A DNA stretch of 64,000 nt from Mycolicibacterium neoaurum VKM Ac-1815D (GCF_000317305.3 NC_023036.2:3348001-3412000), one strand, 5' to 3'. Shown: positions 21,804 through 32,026, numbered from the stretch's first letter. The notes: generated by a model not told the origin, from the letters alone. Numbers and translations are program-made.

Positions 21804-24136
21804 CCGAGCGCATCGCGAGCAGGGCCGAGGTTCAACAGCACCGTCTCGCCGGTGCCGGCCTCGGCACCGTCGTTGTCGGTGACGACGTAGAGGTTCCCGT
21901 TGCCGGCGATCGCGAAGCCCTCGACCTTTTCCTGAATGAATCCCTTGGTGGCGGCCAGATCGGGAAGTAGGTCGCGGGCGAGTGTCTTGGGCAGCACCGG
22001 CGGCTCGGCGGTACCGGCCGCACCGGGCCCGGCGGGCAGCGCGACCCGGTAGATGGCCTTCACCCTGGCCTCGGGACCGGTGCGGTTGTCGCGCTCGAGG
22101 ACCAGCAACCCACCGTCGTGTACGACGATCTCGGACAGGCTCATCCGATCCCCGTCGGCCTCGGTCGGCTCCAGCCGGTAGCCGAACCAGTCCCACTGCC
22201 GGTTCGCCGGGGTGTACCTGCCCAGGCGCACGACTCCCGGTGGATCACCGGCGATCTCGCGCTGCAGGGTCACCCAGATCGTCTCGCCGTCGATCGCCAC
22301 CCCCTCCAGGCCCTGACCGGCCAAACCCGTGGCGACCTCGGCGGGCAGCCGCACGTGATCCTTGACGGCACCGTCCGGCGCGACATTCACCAACTCGTTG
22401 CCGCCACCGTCGGGGCCCTCCACGGCCAGCACATAGCCGTCGGGACGTACCACCAGGCCCTCGATGTCCAGGCTCGCCGGTGATCCGTTCTCGGTGATGG
22501 GCAGTTCGCTGTCGATCAACGCGGGTGTCTTGGACAGGTCGATGCTCAGCACACGTGCCGGTCCGTACGCGCCGTCGGTCGCGGTGAACAGCCGGTCCGC
22601 AGCGGCCGGGTCGGCCGCCAGCGCACCGAGCGCGCCCCAGCCGATGGGCGTTCCGTCGAGGTCGCCGGAGACGACGGACGGGAACAGGGGCCTGCCGGCA
22701 TCGATGCCCGCGTACGCACCGCCGTACCCGAAGATCGTGATCGCCGAACGCACGCCGTCATCGGCATGATCCGCCTCCGAAGAGACCACCAGCAGATTTC
22801 GCGAAGGGATCGTCAGGATGCCCTCCGGGTTGGCCGTGGTGGGCAGGATTTGGCGGAACGCCGGGGCCTTCGGGTCACTGACGTCATAGCCGGCGACGAA
22901 GTTGCTCCGCTCGGAGGCCACCAACACCATCGGCCGACCGCCGATCTCGGTGCTGATCAGACCCTCTGGTTCGGCGCCCCTCGATTCGGCCCGCGATTCC
23001 ACGTGCATCCCGGTGCGGACCGCGAGCTCTTCCAGCGAATTGCCGGCGTCCCAGGTGATCTCGCCGGTGGCGGCGTCGAACACCGTCCAGCCTCTGGTAC
23101 CGCCCTTCCAGTCACCCTCGTTGGCCGTGGCGACATGATCGTCACCGATCCAGCCGATGGCATCCGGTTCGCGCGGCACCGCCGCGATCGAGCCGCTCTG
23201 GTCGACGCTGCCGTCCTCGTGAGTGTCGATACCCTCGACGGCCTGGGTGCCCGCGCTGAAGATCGAGGAGACAGCACCGGTGTTCCCGTCGATGATGGCG
23301 ATGCCGTTGTTCTCCTGCAGCGTCACCGCGACCTGTCCGCGCGCGTTGATGCTGACGTACTCCGGTTCGAGATCCTCCGGTGTGTCCAGACCGGCGGCGC
23401 GGGCCTGCTCGATGTCGAAGTCGACCCGGCGGGACCGCCACTGGGCGGGCCCACCTTCGAGGGTCAACAACTGGAGGAATCCGGTCGGCGGCTGCGGGAG
23501 GTCACCTTCGGCACCACCGGGTGGCGCGGTCTCTTCGTCACGCTGGTTCTCCATGGCGATGGCCGCAAAGCTGCCGTCCGGGCTCAGCGCGATCGAATCG
23601 GGCTGTCCACCGAGATCGATACTGCGCACCCGGGTCCGGTCGGCGACCCGGATGACGTCCACCCGTCCCGACGGTTTGGTGAGGTCCGTTCCGGTGCCGT
23701 CGACGACCACCAGCACGAACTCCCCCACCGCGGTGATCGATGTCGGCCGGTCGTCGGCGCGTCCGAGCGATCGGAGCGAAATGGTGCCTGCACCAACGGG
23801 GTTGAGAGGATCGCTGATGTCGACGAAGCCGATGCGCTTGGCGGCGGCATCGGTGTAGATGACGGTGTTGCCGTCGGCGCCGGCGGTGCAGATCTCGGCC
23901 GCGGTCTCGGCCGCCGGGTCCGCGCCCGCCGGCCGGTTCAGATACACCGGATAGGTCGCCAGCCGGTGGTAACGCTCCGATTCCGGCAAGGCGAAGTTGA
24001 TCGGCGAGGTGGCGCGTTGCGCCTGCGGACCGAGTCGGCCGTGATCATCGGGTCCCGAGTCGGTGGAGCACGCTGCGACGAGGACGGTGACTGCCGCGAC
24101 GAGAGCGGTGGCCCGGAACAGACCGGACGTGGTCAT
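21800..24136 (-). CDS. Lipoprotein with phytase-like esterase/beta-propeller domain
   Basis: This 778-residue exported protein begins [23 protein letters not shown] with a lipobox (Cys23). The mature part is rich in beta-propeller blades ([41 protein letters not shown]). Its C-terminus ([40 protein letters not shown]) matches the esterase-like activity of phytase family (PF13449). It probably sits on the outer face of the cell membrane or in the wall and hydrolyses a phosphate or carboxyl ester; the substrate is not evident. The ATG at 24136 is chosen because it starts the signal peptide. The stop overlaps the convergent aceA stop. Confidence 0.85.
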   Translation of the reverse strand: MTTSGLFRATALVAAVTVLVAACSTDSGPDDHGRLGPQAQRATSPINFALPESERYHRLATYPVYLNRPAGADPAAETAAEICTAGADGNTVIYTDAAAKRIGFVDISDPLNPVGAGTISLRSLGRADDRPTSITAVGEFVLVVVDGTGTDLTKPSGRVDVIRVADRTRVRSIDLGGQPDSIALSPDGSFAAIAMENQRDEETAPPGGAEGDLPQPPTGFLQLLTLEGGPAQWRSRRVDFDIEQARAAGLDTPEDLEPEYVSINARGQVAVTLQENNGIAIIDGNTGAVSSIFSAGTQAVEGIDTHEDGSVDQSGSIAAVPREPDAIGWIGDDHVATANEGDWKGGTRGWTVFDAATGEITWDAGNSLEELAVRTGMHVESRAESRGAEPEGLISTEIGGRPMVLVASERSNFVAGYDVSDPKAPAFRQILPTTANPEGILTIPSRNLLVVSSEADHADDGVRSAITIFGYGGAYAGIDAGRPLFPSVVSGDLDGTPIGWGALGALAADPAAADRLFTATDGAYGPARVLSIDLSKTPALIDSELPITENGSPASLDIEGLVVRPDGYVLAVEGPDGGGNELVNVAPDGAVKDHVRLPAEVATGLAGQGLEGVAIDGETIWVTLQREIAGDPPGVVRLGRYTPANRQWDWFGYRLEPTEADGDRMSLSEIVVHDGGLLVLERDNRTGPEARVKAIYRVALPAGPGAAGTAEPPVLPKTLARDLLPDLAATKGFIQEKVEGFAIAGNGNLYVVTDNDGAEAGTGETVLLNLGPARDALG

Positions 24137-24218
24137 GGGCCCCCCGTGTTCGATTCGGTGCCAAGCGATCGTGACGTCGCCGGATGTAGGTCCAGTGTCA
24201 CTCAGCTGGCCAACGAGA

Positions 24219-24251
24219 AAGGGCCGACCCTTGTTCCGCGGGTCGGCCCTT
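24219..24251 (-). terminator. Rho-independent-like terminator after the PGRS-like gene
   Basis: A perfect 12-base inverted repeat (AAGGGCCGACCC / GGGTCGGCCCTT) has a 9-base loop. It starts 18 bases after the stop of the PGRS-like gene on the minus strand, and a short T-containing tract follows in that direction. It also lies in the leader of the next minus-strand gene. Confidence 0.75.
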
Positions 24252-24268
24252 CTCACATGTGCGATCGG

Positions 24269-26005
24269 TCAGACGACATTGCCGCCGACGTTGCCCGGTC
24301 CGCCGCCGGGGCTGCCGCCCTGGCCGGGATTGCCGTTGGACTGGCCGCCGTTGCCGCCGTTGCCGCCGAATCCACCGAAGTTGCCGTTACCGCCGTTGCC
24401 GCCGCTGCCGCCGTTGCCGCTGTTGAAGCCGCCGTCACCGACGCCATTACCACCGTCGCCGCCGCGTCCGCCGCCGGTCAGGATGCCCCGGCCGTTACCG
24501 CCCTGGCCGCCGGCGCCGCCGGTGCCGCCTTCGTTGTTCTTGGTGCCGTTGCCGCCGTCGCCACCGCGACCACCGCCGAAGAGCACCAGGCCGCTGCCGC
24601 CGCCGCTGCCGCCGGCACCACCGGTTCCGGCACCGGTCTGCGATGTCCCGTTACCGCCGTTGCCGCCGCGCCCGCCGCCGCCGACGATCGCGTTGCCACC
24701 GCCGCTGCCGCCTGCACCGCCGGTGGCGTTACCGGACGTTGCCGTCGCGTCACCGCCGGTGCCGCCGTCGCCGGCGAATCCGAGTTCGACCACGCCACCG
24801 GTACCACCGGCACCACCGACGGCCGAACCGGTCTCGGACGCGGTCGCCGAGCCCCCGTTGCCACCGCGTCCCGGCGCGTACAGACCCTGGCCACCATTAC
24901 CGCCGGCACCACCGGTGGCGGTCCCACCGATGACGTCTTCGGTTCCGGTTGCGCTGCCTCCGGCACCACCGCCGCCACCGGCACCGAGGATGCCCGCGGT
25001 ACCGCCGTCGCCGCCGGCACCGCCGACCGCGTTCAAGCCTTCCGCACTGCCGCCGTCACCACCGGCACCACCGTTGCCGACGAGCAGGCCCGCCTGTCCG
25101 CCGGCGCCGCCGGCACCACCGACCGCGCCGGTGTTGGTGAGATCACCGTTACCGCCGCGACCACCATCACCGAAGATGAGGCCACCGCGACCGCCGTCAC
25201 CACCGTTGATCGCGCCGACACCGTCGCCGCCGCGCCCGCCGTTACCCAGCAAGCCGGCGTGACCGCCGTTTCCGCCGCCGAGGCCGCCGTCGCCGCCACT
25301 GCCGAGCAGGCCGCCCTGTCCGCCATCGGCGCCCAGTCCACCGGCACCACCGTTGCCGAAGAGCAAACCGCCCCGACCACCGTTGACACCGGCCGTGACC
25401 GAGGTGAATCCGTTGCCGATGAGCAGGCCGCCGTCGGGGTTGGCCGCGTCACCGTTGCGGACGAAGAAGCTGATCACCGGGATACGGCCGCCGATATCAC
25501 CGAGCAACCCGGCGATGGCCCCGGGCAGATCGCCGAGATTGGTCTGCGCGACCTGCAGGGAGCCGTCCGCCGCCGCGATCATCATGGTGACCGGCGTGTC
25601 ACGGTCTCCGCCGGTGCGTGCGACAGCCTCTGCCAACACCTCGGGCGTGAACTCGGGCGCCACCGAACGTGCGGAGTCACCGGGCGCGGCGGAGAAATCG
25701 TCGGCACCGTTGTCGGCGGGAACGAACGTGATCAGGGTGCCACCGGTATCAGCGGCGGCCGGGCCACCGGCATCCTGGGCGCCGGCGCCGACCTGCGCAC
25801 CGTAGAGCGCATTGGGGGCCGGGGCGGGCAGCACCGCGGTCGCAGCGGCCAGCACCGGTTGCGCGTGCACGATATGCGGGGCCGCGACGGTTGCCGAGCC
25901 CGCGAGTTCCGCGCGCTCACCGTCCACCGAGACGACGGCCACCCCCGTCGTCGCCAAAACACCCGCTGCCAATGCCGAAAAGACTGTGCTGGGCACGTTT
26001 CCCAC
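24269..26005 (-). CDS. PGRS-like glycine-rich exported protein without a PE domain
   Basis: This 578-residue protein has an N-terminal hydrophobic export signal (about 7-27, [19 protein letters not shown]). A non-repetitive region up to about 190 follows. From about 191 there are nearly 390 residues of Gly/Asn/Ala-rich repeats of the form GGxGGxGG and LLGNGG, like the PGRS segments of M. tuberculosis PE_PGRS proteins. The usual N-terminal PE helix pair is missing and is replaced by a signal peptide. PGRS repeats form Ca-binding or polyglycine sandwich folds in some homologues. It probably lies at the cell surface. A terminator follows it; the upstream region carries an inverted repeat at 26073-26094. 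Confidence 0.85.
   Translation of the reverse strand: MGNVPSTVFSALAAGVLATTGVAVVSVDGERAELAGSATVAAPHIVHAQPVLAAATAVLPAPAPNALYGAQVGAGAQDAGGPAAADTGGTLITFVPADNGADDFSAAPGDSARSVAPEFTPEVLAEAVARTGGDRDTPVTMMIAAADGSLQVAQTNLGDLPGAIAGLLGDIGGRIPVISFFVRNGDAANPDGGLLIGNGFTSVTAGVNGGRGGLLFGNGGAGGLGADGGQGGLLGSGGDGGLGGGNGGHAGLLGNGGRGGDGVGAINGGDGGRGGLIFGDGGRGGNGDLTNTGAVGGAGGAGGQAGLLVGNGGAGGDGGSAEGLNAVGGAGGDGGTAGILGAGGGGGAGGSATGTEDVIGGTATGGAGGNGGQGLYAPGRGGNGGSATASETGSAVGGAGGTGGVVELGFAGDGGTGGDATATSGNATGGAGGSGGGNAIVGGGGRGGNGGNGTSQTGAGTGGAGGSGGGSGLVLFGGGRGGDGGNGTKNNEGGTGGAGGQGGNGRGILTGGGRGGDGGNGVGDGGFNSGNGGSGGNGGNGNFGGFGGNGGNGGQSNGNPGQGGSPGGGPGNVGGNVV
24272..25435 (-). repeat. PGRS-type degenerate tandem repeat region
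   Basis: The stretch is built of short degenerate units coding GGxGG and GNGGxGG, visible on the plus strand as recurring ccgccgttgccgcc and accgccggcaccacc blocks. It is the coding repeat of the glycine-rich protein and a likely site of length polymorphism. It is not a CRISPR array: units are contiguous, in frame and without unique spacers. Confidence 0.85.
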
Positions 26006-26354
26006 CGAAGCTCCTTAAGCTGACACAATTTGCCGCGAGCAGTATGTCAGACGTGCGCTTAGAAAACTCTCAGTTTGCGACACATCGCGCAAACGTGTTC
26101 CGTCGAGCGCCACACGTCGGCCATTGACCGTTCATTTGTCCGGCGTCATCGCGCCAACCCTGTACCGAATCCCGTCGGCCCCATTTTGCTGATCTACGCG
26201 AGGCGACCACGGCACCCGTCCGATACATCGGTTGCTGCTCAATCGACGCGACGCGTCAGCCCGGCGCCGGGTCGAGGTCCTGTCGGGCGAACTCGACGGG
26301 TCAGTTCGTCGACATTGCCGTGATCCACCCGACACCGGGTTTAAGGTGCATTCC
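26006..26354. other. Divergent intergenic region with inverted repeat
   Basis: The 349 bases between the PGRS-like gene and the ARB_07466-like gene hold no convincing gene. GTTTGCG (26073-26079) and CGCAAAC (26088-26094) form a perfect 7-base inverted repeat about 70-90 bases upstream of the PGRS-like start. Base composition is less GC-rich near 26030-26100, as expected for promoters. The part from about 26230 is open in frame with the downstream gene but shows no extra domain. Confidence 0.5.
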
Positions 26355-27023
26355 GTGAGCAAGATCGCATTAGCCGGCAACCGTGGCAGGTGGCTCGCGC
26401 TCACGATGTCGGTGGCGGTGTCGGCGACCGTGGTCATCGTCCAGAACGGTGCACCGCCGGCGCACCTCTCGGACCCCGAACACCGAGCGGCAGCCGGTGC
26501 GAACCCGACGACACCGCCCTCCTCCTCGGCCCCACCCGGACAGCGCGCCACCGAGGCCGAGTTGCTGGCCGCGACCGCCCCGGTCGAACCTCGGGTTCTG
26601 GACTTCCCGTTGGCCTCCGGCGTTGCGCCAGAGGCGGGCTTGCAGGTGAAGACGGTCTGGGTGGCCCGTGCCATCAGCATGATGTACCCGGAGATCACGA
26701 CCATCGGTGGCTACCGGCAGGATCCGCTGAAATGGCATCCCAACGGTTTGGCGATCGATGTGATGATTCCCGACCACAACAGCGAGCAGGGTATCGAGTT
26801 GGGCAACCAGATCGCCGGACTCGCGCTGGCCAACGCCGAACGCTGGGGCGTCATCCACGTGATCTGGCGGCAGGGCTTCTATCCCGGCATCGGCGCGCCC
26901 AGCTGGACGGCCGACTACGGTTCGGAAACCCTGAACCATTTCGATCACGTCCACATCGCCACCGATGGGGGCGGCTATCCCACCGGCGACGAGTCCTACT
27001 ACCTGGGCTCGATGAAACCCTGA
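26355..27023 (+). CDS. Exported protein with ARB_07466-like C-terminal domain
   Basis: This 222-residue protein has a basic start followed by a hydrophobic segment (RGRWLALTMSVAVSATVVIV). A Pro/Ser-rich linker leads to a C-terminal domain with GGYRQDPLKWHPNGLAIDVMIPD, VIHVIWRQGFYPG and LNHFDHVHIA. That arrangement, with spaced His and Asp residues, resembles the ARB_07466-like C-terminal domain found in many mycobacterial wall proteins and related to D,D-peptidase-like folds. It probably works outside the membrane on peptidoglycan. The GTG at 26355 is chosen because it gives a normal signal peptide. The start is moderately certain. Confidence 0.78.
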   Translation: MSKIALAGNRGRWLALTMSVAVSATVVIVQNGAPPAHLSDPEHRAAAGANPTTPPSSSAPPGQRATEAELLAATAPVEPRVLDFPLASGVAPEAGLQVKTVWVARAISMMYPEITTIGGYRQDPLKWHPNGLAIDVMIPDHNSEQGIELGNQIAGLALANAERWGVIHVIWRQGFYPGIGAPSWTADYGSETLNHFDHVHIATDGGGYPTGDESYYLGSMKP

Positions 27024-27027
27024 TCGC

Positions 27028-29142
27028 TCAGACCGCGATCGACGCCGGGCACTGTGTCGCGGCGGCCGCGCTCGGGTCGCCGCACACCGCGACCATCGTG
27101 ATCAGCTGATCCGGGTCATACGGGGCGAAATCGGGTGCGGCGGGCGGCCACAGCGGGAAGATGCTGGCACCGGTGACCCCGGTGATCCGTGCGACGATCT
27201 GCGCCGCGAAGTTGGTCACCACGTAGCCGAGGTCGCCGATGAACTCGACGGGACCGACGGCCGCACCGGCCAGGAAGCTGACCAGGAAGATGTTCTGTCC
27301 GGCAACCGCTTTCAGTCCACCGACGATGCCGTCGACGATATCGACCAAAAAGTAAGGGACGGAGGCGAAGATGGTGCGGATCCCCAGCGTCACATCGGTG
27401 GCGATATCCGGGTAGCCGTTCATACCGATGATGTCCTGCAGGGCCGCGCGCAAGGCATCGTCGTTGTCGATCGGACGGACGTTGTTGGTGAGCTCGGTCA
27501 TCGAGGTGCCGTCGCTACCCGGTCGGACGGTGCCGCCGAACAACGTGACAACGGTCGGGGTGACATCGACGATCTCGTACTGCAGGTTGATCAGACCGTT
27601 CCCGGGGCCTGATCCGCCGAATCCTTCACCACGCACGACGACGAAAGTGCCCGTCTCGTCCGGGGATTGGAAACCGTGGCCGAGCCCCCGCTGCGGCTGA
27701 TGCCCATGGTCGGTGACCAGGATGACCGTCCACGTCTCACCGTTCACCGCCTCCCAGTCACGCACCTGCTGCATGATCAAGCCCAGGTTGCGGTCGAAGT
27801 TCAGCAGCGCATCGGTGTACTCCTGCGAGCCGCCGCCGTAGGCGTGTCCGGCCTCATCGACACCGACGAAATAGCTGAAGACGAAGTTGGCGACATCGCG
27901 GTCGGCGGCGGCGATGGTGGCACCGGTGACCGAACCGACCAGATCGTCGGACGCCGCCCAGCTGGACTCCGGGCCGATGTAGTGAACCGTGTCGGCCCGG
28001 TTCGCGCCCGCCGCGGCGATGGCCGCGATGACGTCCCAGTTGGCGATGGCCGTGGTCTGGATGCCGTTGCCGTGTGCACCCTCGAGCTGATTGAACACCG
28101 TCGGGTAGTTGTCATAGGTCCACGGCGTGAAGATGTTGTTGATCACCCCGGTCCGCTCACCCCAGAACCCGGTCAGGATGGAAGTCCATGACGGATTCGA
28201 GATGGTCGTGTGCCCCACGATGCTCGACGGCGCCGTGGTGCTCTCCTGGATCAGCGTGAAGAAATTGGCATTGGCGGGATCGGACAGCACCTTGCTGAGG
28301 TTCGTGCCGTCGACCCCGATCAGCAGGACATTTTTGCTCTCCGGCGATGCGGCCGGCGCCGCCGCCGGAGAGGCGTTGCGGCGCATCGAGTTACGTTCCA
28401 GCTCGTCGCGCACGGCGGCCAGTGCGGCGACGGCCACCGCGGCCTGCAAGGGCGGTTGCTCCGGATCGGTCTCGACAAGCGGTTGCCCGGCGGCCGCCGA
28501 GGCGAGCTCGGTCGGCGTCGTGGCGGTACCGGCACCGAGGACCGGCTGGGCGGTCTCGGCGACGGTGGCCGGCGCCCCGGTCGGTGGCAATCGGTCTGCG
28601 GTCACGACCGGCGTGGCGCCCGACGTGGTGGCCGGCTGCTCGATGCCCGTCTGTCGGGCGGTGAGGCGCTCGGTGCCCGATTGCGTGTCGGAGCCGGGCG
28701 CCTCGGTGGCGCGGGTCGTGGCGCGGGTCGTGGCACGGCGCTCCAGGACGCCTGATGTCCCGGCCTGACGGGCAGATTTCCTGGTGGTCTTCTTCGTGTC
28801 CGGTGCGGCGTCGGATTCCTCGGAGCCCGCCTGCCCCGAGGTGTCGGTCGGGTCCGTCGGCCCGGGATCTGTGCCCGACGGAGCAGCCGATCCCCCTGCG
28901 GTGGGAGACGTCGCAGGGCTTGTCTCAGAAGGTGACGTCTCCGAGGAACTCGACGTCGACGACCCGGCAGAGGAGGACGAACCCGTGCCCGAGGATGATG
29001 ACGACGAGGAAGAGGATGACGTACTCGACGACGCGTCACCCGAGGCATCGGCCGACGCCGCCGGCGCCCACCCCACCGCGACCCCGACGCCCAATGTGAC
29101 CGCCAACGCCCCCACTCGTCCGATGTGCGCGGCATATCCCAT
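27028..29142 (-). CDS. Exported type I phosphodiesterase/nucleotide pyrophosphatase-like protein with Ser/Thr-rich region
   Basis: This 704-residue protein has a signal peptide (to about Ala31). A low-complexity Ser/Thr/Pro/Ala region of about 230 residues follows, including a run of serines at 39-51. The alkaline-phosphatase-superfamily domain begins near 271 with NVLLIGVDGTNLSK, where Asp278 is a predicted metal ligand. Other predicted metal ligands are in VGVDEAGHAYGGG and VTDHGHQPQRGLGHGF. The enzyme should cleave phosphodiester or phosphonate bonds outside the membrane. A membrane-associating C-terminal segment (FLVDIVDGIVGGLKAVAGQNIFLVSFLAG) is present. The ATG at 29142 starts a clean signal sequence. 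Confidence 0.85.
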   Translation of the reverse strand: MGYAAHIGRVGALAVTLGVGVAVGWAPAASADASGDASSSTSSSSSSSSSSGTGSSSSAGSSTSSSSETSPSETSPATSPTAGGSAAPSGTDPGPTDPTDTSGQAGSEESDAAPDTKKTTRKSARQAGTSGVLERRATTRATTRATEAPGSDTQSGTERLTARQTGIEQPATTSGATPVVTADRLPPTGAPATVAETAQPVLGAGTATTPTELASAAAGQPLVETDPEQPPLQAAVAVAALAAVRDELERNSMRRNASPAAAPAASPESKNVLLIGVDGTNLSKVLSDPANANFFTLIQESTTAPSSIVGHTTISNPSWTSILTGFWGERTGVINNIFTPWTYDNYPTVFNQLEGAHGNGIQTTAIANWDVIAAIAAAGANRADTVHYIGPESSWAASDDLVGSVTGATIAAADRDVANFVFSYFVGVDEAGHAYGGGSQEYTDALLNFDRNLGLIMQQVRDWEAVNGETWTVILVTDHGHQPQRGLGHGFQSPDETGTFVVVRGEGFGGSGPGNGLINLQYEIVDVTPTVVTLFGGTVRPGSDGTSMTELTNNVRPIDNDDALRAALQDIIGMNGYPDIATDVTLGIRTIFASVPYFLVDIVDGIVGGLKAVAGQNIFLVSFLAGAAVGPVEFIGDLGYVVTNFAAQIVARITGVTGASIFPLWPPAAPDFAPYDPDQLITMVAVCGDPSAAAATQCPASIAV

Positions 29143-29250
29143 GAGAGTCCCTTCCGAAGCGATACCGATGCACCGCACCGAATTCGCAGCACGGACGTGC
29201 CGGTGACGGCCGCTTGCTATGGTCGCCACATCGTCGTCACACGCTGCTCG

Positions 29251-30255
29251 GTGAAGCTGCATCGCAAATTACGCGAACGACACCTCCCGACGGCCGGGAA
29301 TGCGCGACTTGGCCGGGACGTGTCGATGGCGGTGGCTGTCGCCGCGTCGATGACGGTGCTGACAACGATGGTCGCCTGCGCGCACCCTCGGCCGCCGGCC
29401 GAGCAGCCGGCGGCCGCGAATCCGGCCGCCACCGCACCGACCGCTCCGTCGCGACCACGTCCGGCACCGGCGGCTCCCGCACAGCCGCGGCTGGCGGCCG
29501 ATCCGGCTCAGATCGCCGACGATCTGGTCACCGACGAACGGATGCTGCGTGACGCCGGCGCACCGGAGCCGGTGCTGCAGATCGCGGCGCGCCGCCAACA
29601 GATGGCCTATCGAACCATCGGTAGGCATCCCGAATGGGATGCGATCGTTCGCCCGCGCATCCCGGCGGAGTTCGTCTCGGTCTACGACCTGAACATCACC
29701 GCCCGCCGCCATCTGGACGCGTTGCTCACCACCGAGGCCAACGCGACCCTGCCGGCCTGGCGGATCGTCGCGCCAAAGCCCGCCGATGAACTGCTCGACC
29801 ATTACCGAGAGGCCCAGGCCACCTCGGGCGTGGGCTGGAACTACCTGGCCGCGATCAACCTGGTCGAGACCCGGCTCGGCAGCATCACCGGCACCAGCAG
29901 CGCCGGTGCGCAGGGACCCATGCAGTTCTTACCGTCGACGTTCGCCGCGCACGGCGCCGGCGGAGACATCCGCGACCCGCGCGACGCGATTCTGGCCGCG
30001 GGTCGCTATCTGGCCTCCAACGGCTTCGTCGACGATCCCGATCATGCGCTGTTCCGGTACAACAACTCCGATGATTACGTGGCGGCCGTCAAGGCCTATG
30101 CGGCGGTACTCGCCGCGGATCCGCGCGCCTTCGCCGGCTTCTACCGATGGGAGGTGTACTACCGGACCACGGCCGGCGACGTCTTGCTCCCTGTCGGTTA
30201 CCGAAGCCTCTCCCCCGTTCCGGCCGTCGAGTACATCGCGGCGCATCCACAGTGA
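29251..30255 (+). CDS. Lytic murein transglycosylase (SLT domain), exported
   Basis: With the GTG start at 29251 this is a 334-residue protein. Its N-terminus has basic residues then a hydrophobic segment ending in MVAC, a possible lipobox. A Pro/Ala linker follows, then the SLT-type domain: GWNYLAAINLVETRLGSITG carries the catalytic Glu (VET), and SSAGAQGPMQFLPSTFAAHG is the conserved second motif. The enzyme would cleave the MurNAc-GlcNAc bond of peptidoglycan. Later in-frame starts at 29320 and 29326 would leave an uncharged signal region, so the longer form is preferred. It is divergent from the Ser-rich phosphodiesterase. Confidence 0.82.
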   Translation: MKLHRKLRERHLPTAGNARLGRDVSMAVAVAASMTVLTTMVACAHPRPPAEQPAAANPAATAPTAPSRPRPAPAAPAQPRLAADPAQIADDLVTDERMLRDAGAPEPVLQIAARRQQMAYRTIGRHPEWDAIVRPRIPAEFVSVYDLNITARRHLDALLTTEANATLPAWRIVAPKPADELLDHYREAQATSGVGWNYLAAINLVETRLGSITGTSSAGAQGPMQFLPSTFAAHGAGGDIRDPRDAILAAGRYLASNGFVDDPDHALFRYNNSDDYVAAVKAYAAVLAADPRAFAGFYRWEVYYRTTAGDVLLPVGYRSLSPVPAVEYIAAHPQ

Positions 30256-30298
30256 TACCGGTGCTGACGAATACCGTTGCGTCGCAGAGGAGGGCAGG

Positions 30299-31675
30299 AT
30301 GACACATCTGCGAGTGGACCTGCTGGTCATCGGATTCGGCAAGGGCGGCAAGACGTTGGCCGCAGCGCTCGGCAACCAGGGTCGCAGCGTGGTCCTGGTC
30401 GAAAAGTCCCCGGCCATGTACGGCGGCACCTGCATCAACGTGGGGTGCGTGCCGACCAAATCGATGGTCTATCACAGTGAGCAACGTCGCCCCGGCGAGG
30501 ACGGGGTCACCGCTCATGCCGTCGCGGTAACGGCCACCCAAGCCTTGACCGCGGATCTGCGCGCGGTCAACTACGGCATCTTCGATCCCATTCCCAGTGT
30601 CAGGGTGCTGACCGGCAGAGCCGTTTTCACCGGGCCCGATTCGGTATCGGTGAGCACCGCCGACGGTGAGGTGACCGTGTCGGCCGCCGCCGTCGTGATC
30701 GACACCGGCTCGGTGCCGGTGGTTCCCGACATCCCTGGTCTCCGCGAATGCCCGGTTGCCGTCACCAGCGCCGAACTGCTCTCCAGGGTCCCACGGTCAG
30801 ATCGGCTGGTGGTGCTCGGCGGCGGGTACATCGGGCTGGAGTTAGCATCGATGATGGCTGGCTTCGGCACCGAAGTGACAGTCCTGGAACACCATTCGCA
30901 GATCCTTCGATTCGAGGACGACGATGTCGCCGCGTCGGCGCGCGACCTGTTGGAGCGGCGCGGAGTGCGGATCGTCACCGGCGCGGCCCTCCACGAGGTC
31001 AGCACGGTGGGCGGCGGGGCGCGGGTGCGCTACTCGGTCGACGGCCAAACCACTGCCGCGGACGGTGACACCATCCTGGTCGCCCTGGGCCGGGTTCCCG
31101 ACACCGCGGGCCTTGGCCTCGACACCGCCGGGATACGCACCGCTGCCAACGGCGCCGTCGCGGTCGACGAGTTCCTGCGCGCCGGCGTGCCCAACGTGTA
31201 TGCCGTCGGAGATGTCAACGGCGGCCCGCAATTCACCTACATCTCCCTCGACGATCACCGCATCGTGCTCGACCAGCTGTCGGGTGTCGCTCAGCCACGC
31301 TCCACGGCCCAGCGCGCCGCCGTACCGAACTGTCTGTTCCTGACGCCGCCGCTGGCGCGCGTGGGGGTGACCGAGCGCGAGGCACGCCAGGCCGGTCGGG
31401 CCGTTCGGGTGGCGGTCAGCCCGGTGGCGAAGCTGGCGACGGTGCCGCGGGCCCGCATCGTCGGTGAGACCGCGGGCCTGATTAAGCTGGTGGTCGACGC
31501 CGAGACCGACCTGATCCTCGGCGCGGCGCTGCTGTGTCATGACGCGCACGAGGTCATCAATCTGGTGTCACTGGCCATGCGGCACCGGGTTACCGCCACC
31601 GCCATGCGGGAGGGGATGTACACCCACCCGTCCATGTCCGAATTCTTCAACCAGCTGCTGGGAATGCTGCGGTGA
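30299..31675 (+). CDS. RclA/mercuric-reductase-like pyridine nucleotide-disulfide oxidoreductase
   Basis: This 458-residue flavoprotein has the FAD motif GFGKGG (12-17), the redox-active pair GGTCINVGCVPTKS (Cys45 and Cys50), the NAD(P)H motif GGGYIGLELASMMAG, the second FAD motif NVYAVGDVNGG, and a C-terminal HPSMSEFF with His443 as the conserved base. The combination fits the RclA branch (reactive chlorine/copper-linked reductase) rather than lipoamide dehydrogenase or mycothione reductase. It would protect against oxidants or metals using NAD(P)H. GGAGGGCAGG precedes the ATG at 30299. Confidence 0.87.
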   Translation: MTHLRVDLLVIGFGKGGKTLAAALGNQGRSVVLVEKSPAMYGGTCINVGCVPTKSMVYHSEQRRPGEDGVTAHAVAVTATQALTADLRAVNYGIFDPIPSVRVLTGRAVFTGPDSVSVSTADGEVTVSAAAVVIDTGSVPVVPDIPGLRECPVAVTSAELLSRVPRSDRLVVLGGGYIGLELASMMAGFGTEVTVLEHHSQILRFEDDDVAASARDLLERRGVRIVTGAALHEVSTVGGGARVRYSVDGQTTAADGDTILVALGRVPDTAGLGLDTAGIRTAANGAVAVDEFLRAGVPNVYAVGDVNGGPQFTYISLDDHRIVLDQLSGVAQPRSTAQRAAVPNCLFLTPPLARVGVTEREARQAGRAVRVAVSPVAKLATVPRARIVGETAGLIKLVVDAETDLILGAALLCHDAHEVINLVSLAMRHRVTATAMREGMYTHPSMSEFFNQLLGMLR

Positions 31676-31698
31676 ACCGAACCGATCGATGGTGACGG

Positions 31699-31851
31699 TT
31701 ACGCGGCGACGATGGGGCCCGGTCCCGCGTCGGCATGCTCGCCCTGCGCAGCGGTCAGCAACGGGGCACAGACCGCGCAGGCCTGCGGGCCGATCACCGG
31801 ATAGCCGCAACCCGGACACAAACCGAGCCGCCGCTCCCCTGCATTAATCAT
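31699..31851 (-). CDS. Small zinc-ribbon-like protein
   Basis: This 50-residue protein carries two CxxC knuckles, Cys12-Pro-Gly-Cys15 and Cys25-Ala-Val-Cys28, the pattern of a minimal zinc ribbon. The ATG at 31851 follows a strong AAAGGGAG Shine-Dalgarno on the minus strand, which argues for real translation although the gene is very short. Function is unknown; small proteins of this kind may bind RNA polymerase or nucleic acid. Confidence 0.65.
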   Translation of the reverse strand: MINAGERRLGLCPGCGYPVIGPQACAVCAPLLTAAQGEHADAGPGPIVAA

Positions 31852-31915
31852 CGGGCTCCCTTTCGCCGACGCACGCGTACCCCGTGCACGCATATTTCAC
31901 GCAACGACCGTCAAT

Positions 31916-32020
31916 ATTTTCGCTCCGCGTCCGATTCCTCGTTTTATGCACCTGTCCGGCACATATTCGGGGTGGCATCGGCGCGCCGGAGAGATTTTCG
32001 CACGGCGAGGGCGCGAAAAT
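31916..32020. promoter_or_regulatory. Three ATTTTCGC elements upstream of the membrane protein gene
   Basis: ATTTTCGC occurs at 31916-31923 and 31994-32001, and its reverse complement GCGAAAAT at 32013-32020. The last two form a perfect 8-base inverted repeat with an 11-base spacer. An AT-rich octamer three times in about 100 bases is unusual in this GC-rich DNA. The region lies between two divergent genes and ends 6 bases before the GTG at 32027, so it looks like an operator region. Confidence 0.5.
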
Positions 32021-32026
32021 ACAACT

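Noticed and set aside
24272..25435. Possible CRISPR array or satellite repeat
   Set aside because: The repeats are contiguous, degenerate and in frame with a glycine-rich protein; no unique spacers are present.
22766..26023. Open frame of over 1000 codons opposite the phytase-like lipoprotein and PGRS-like genes
   Set aside because: It reads through two well-supported genes and a terminator on the other strand and is Ala/Thr low-complexity.
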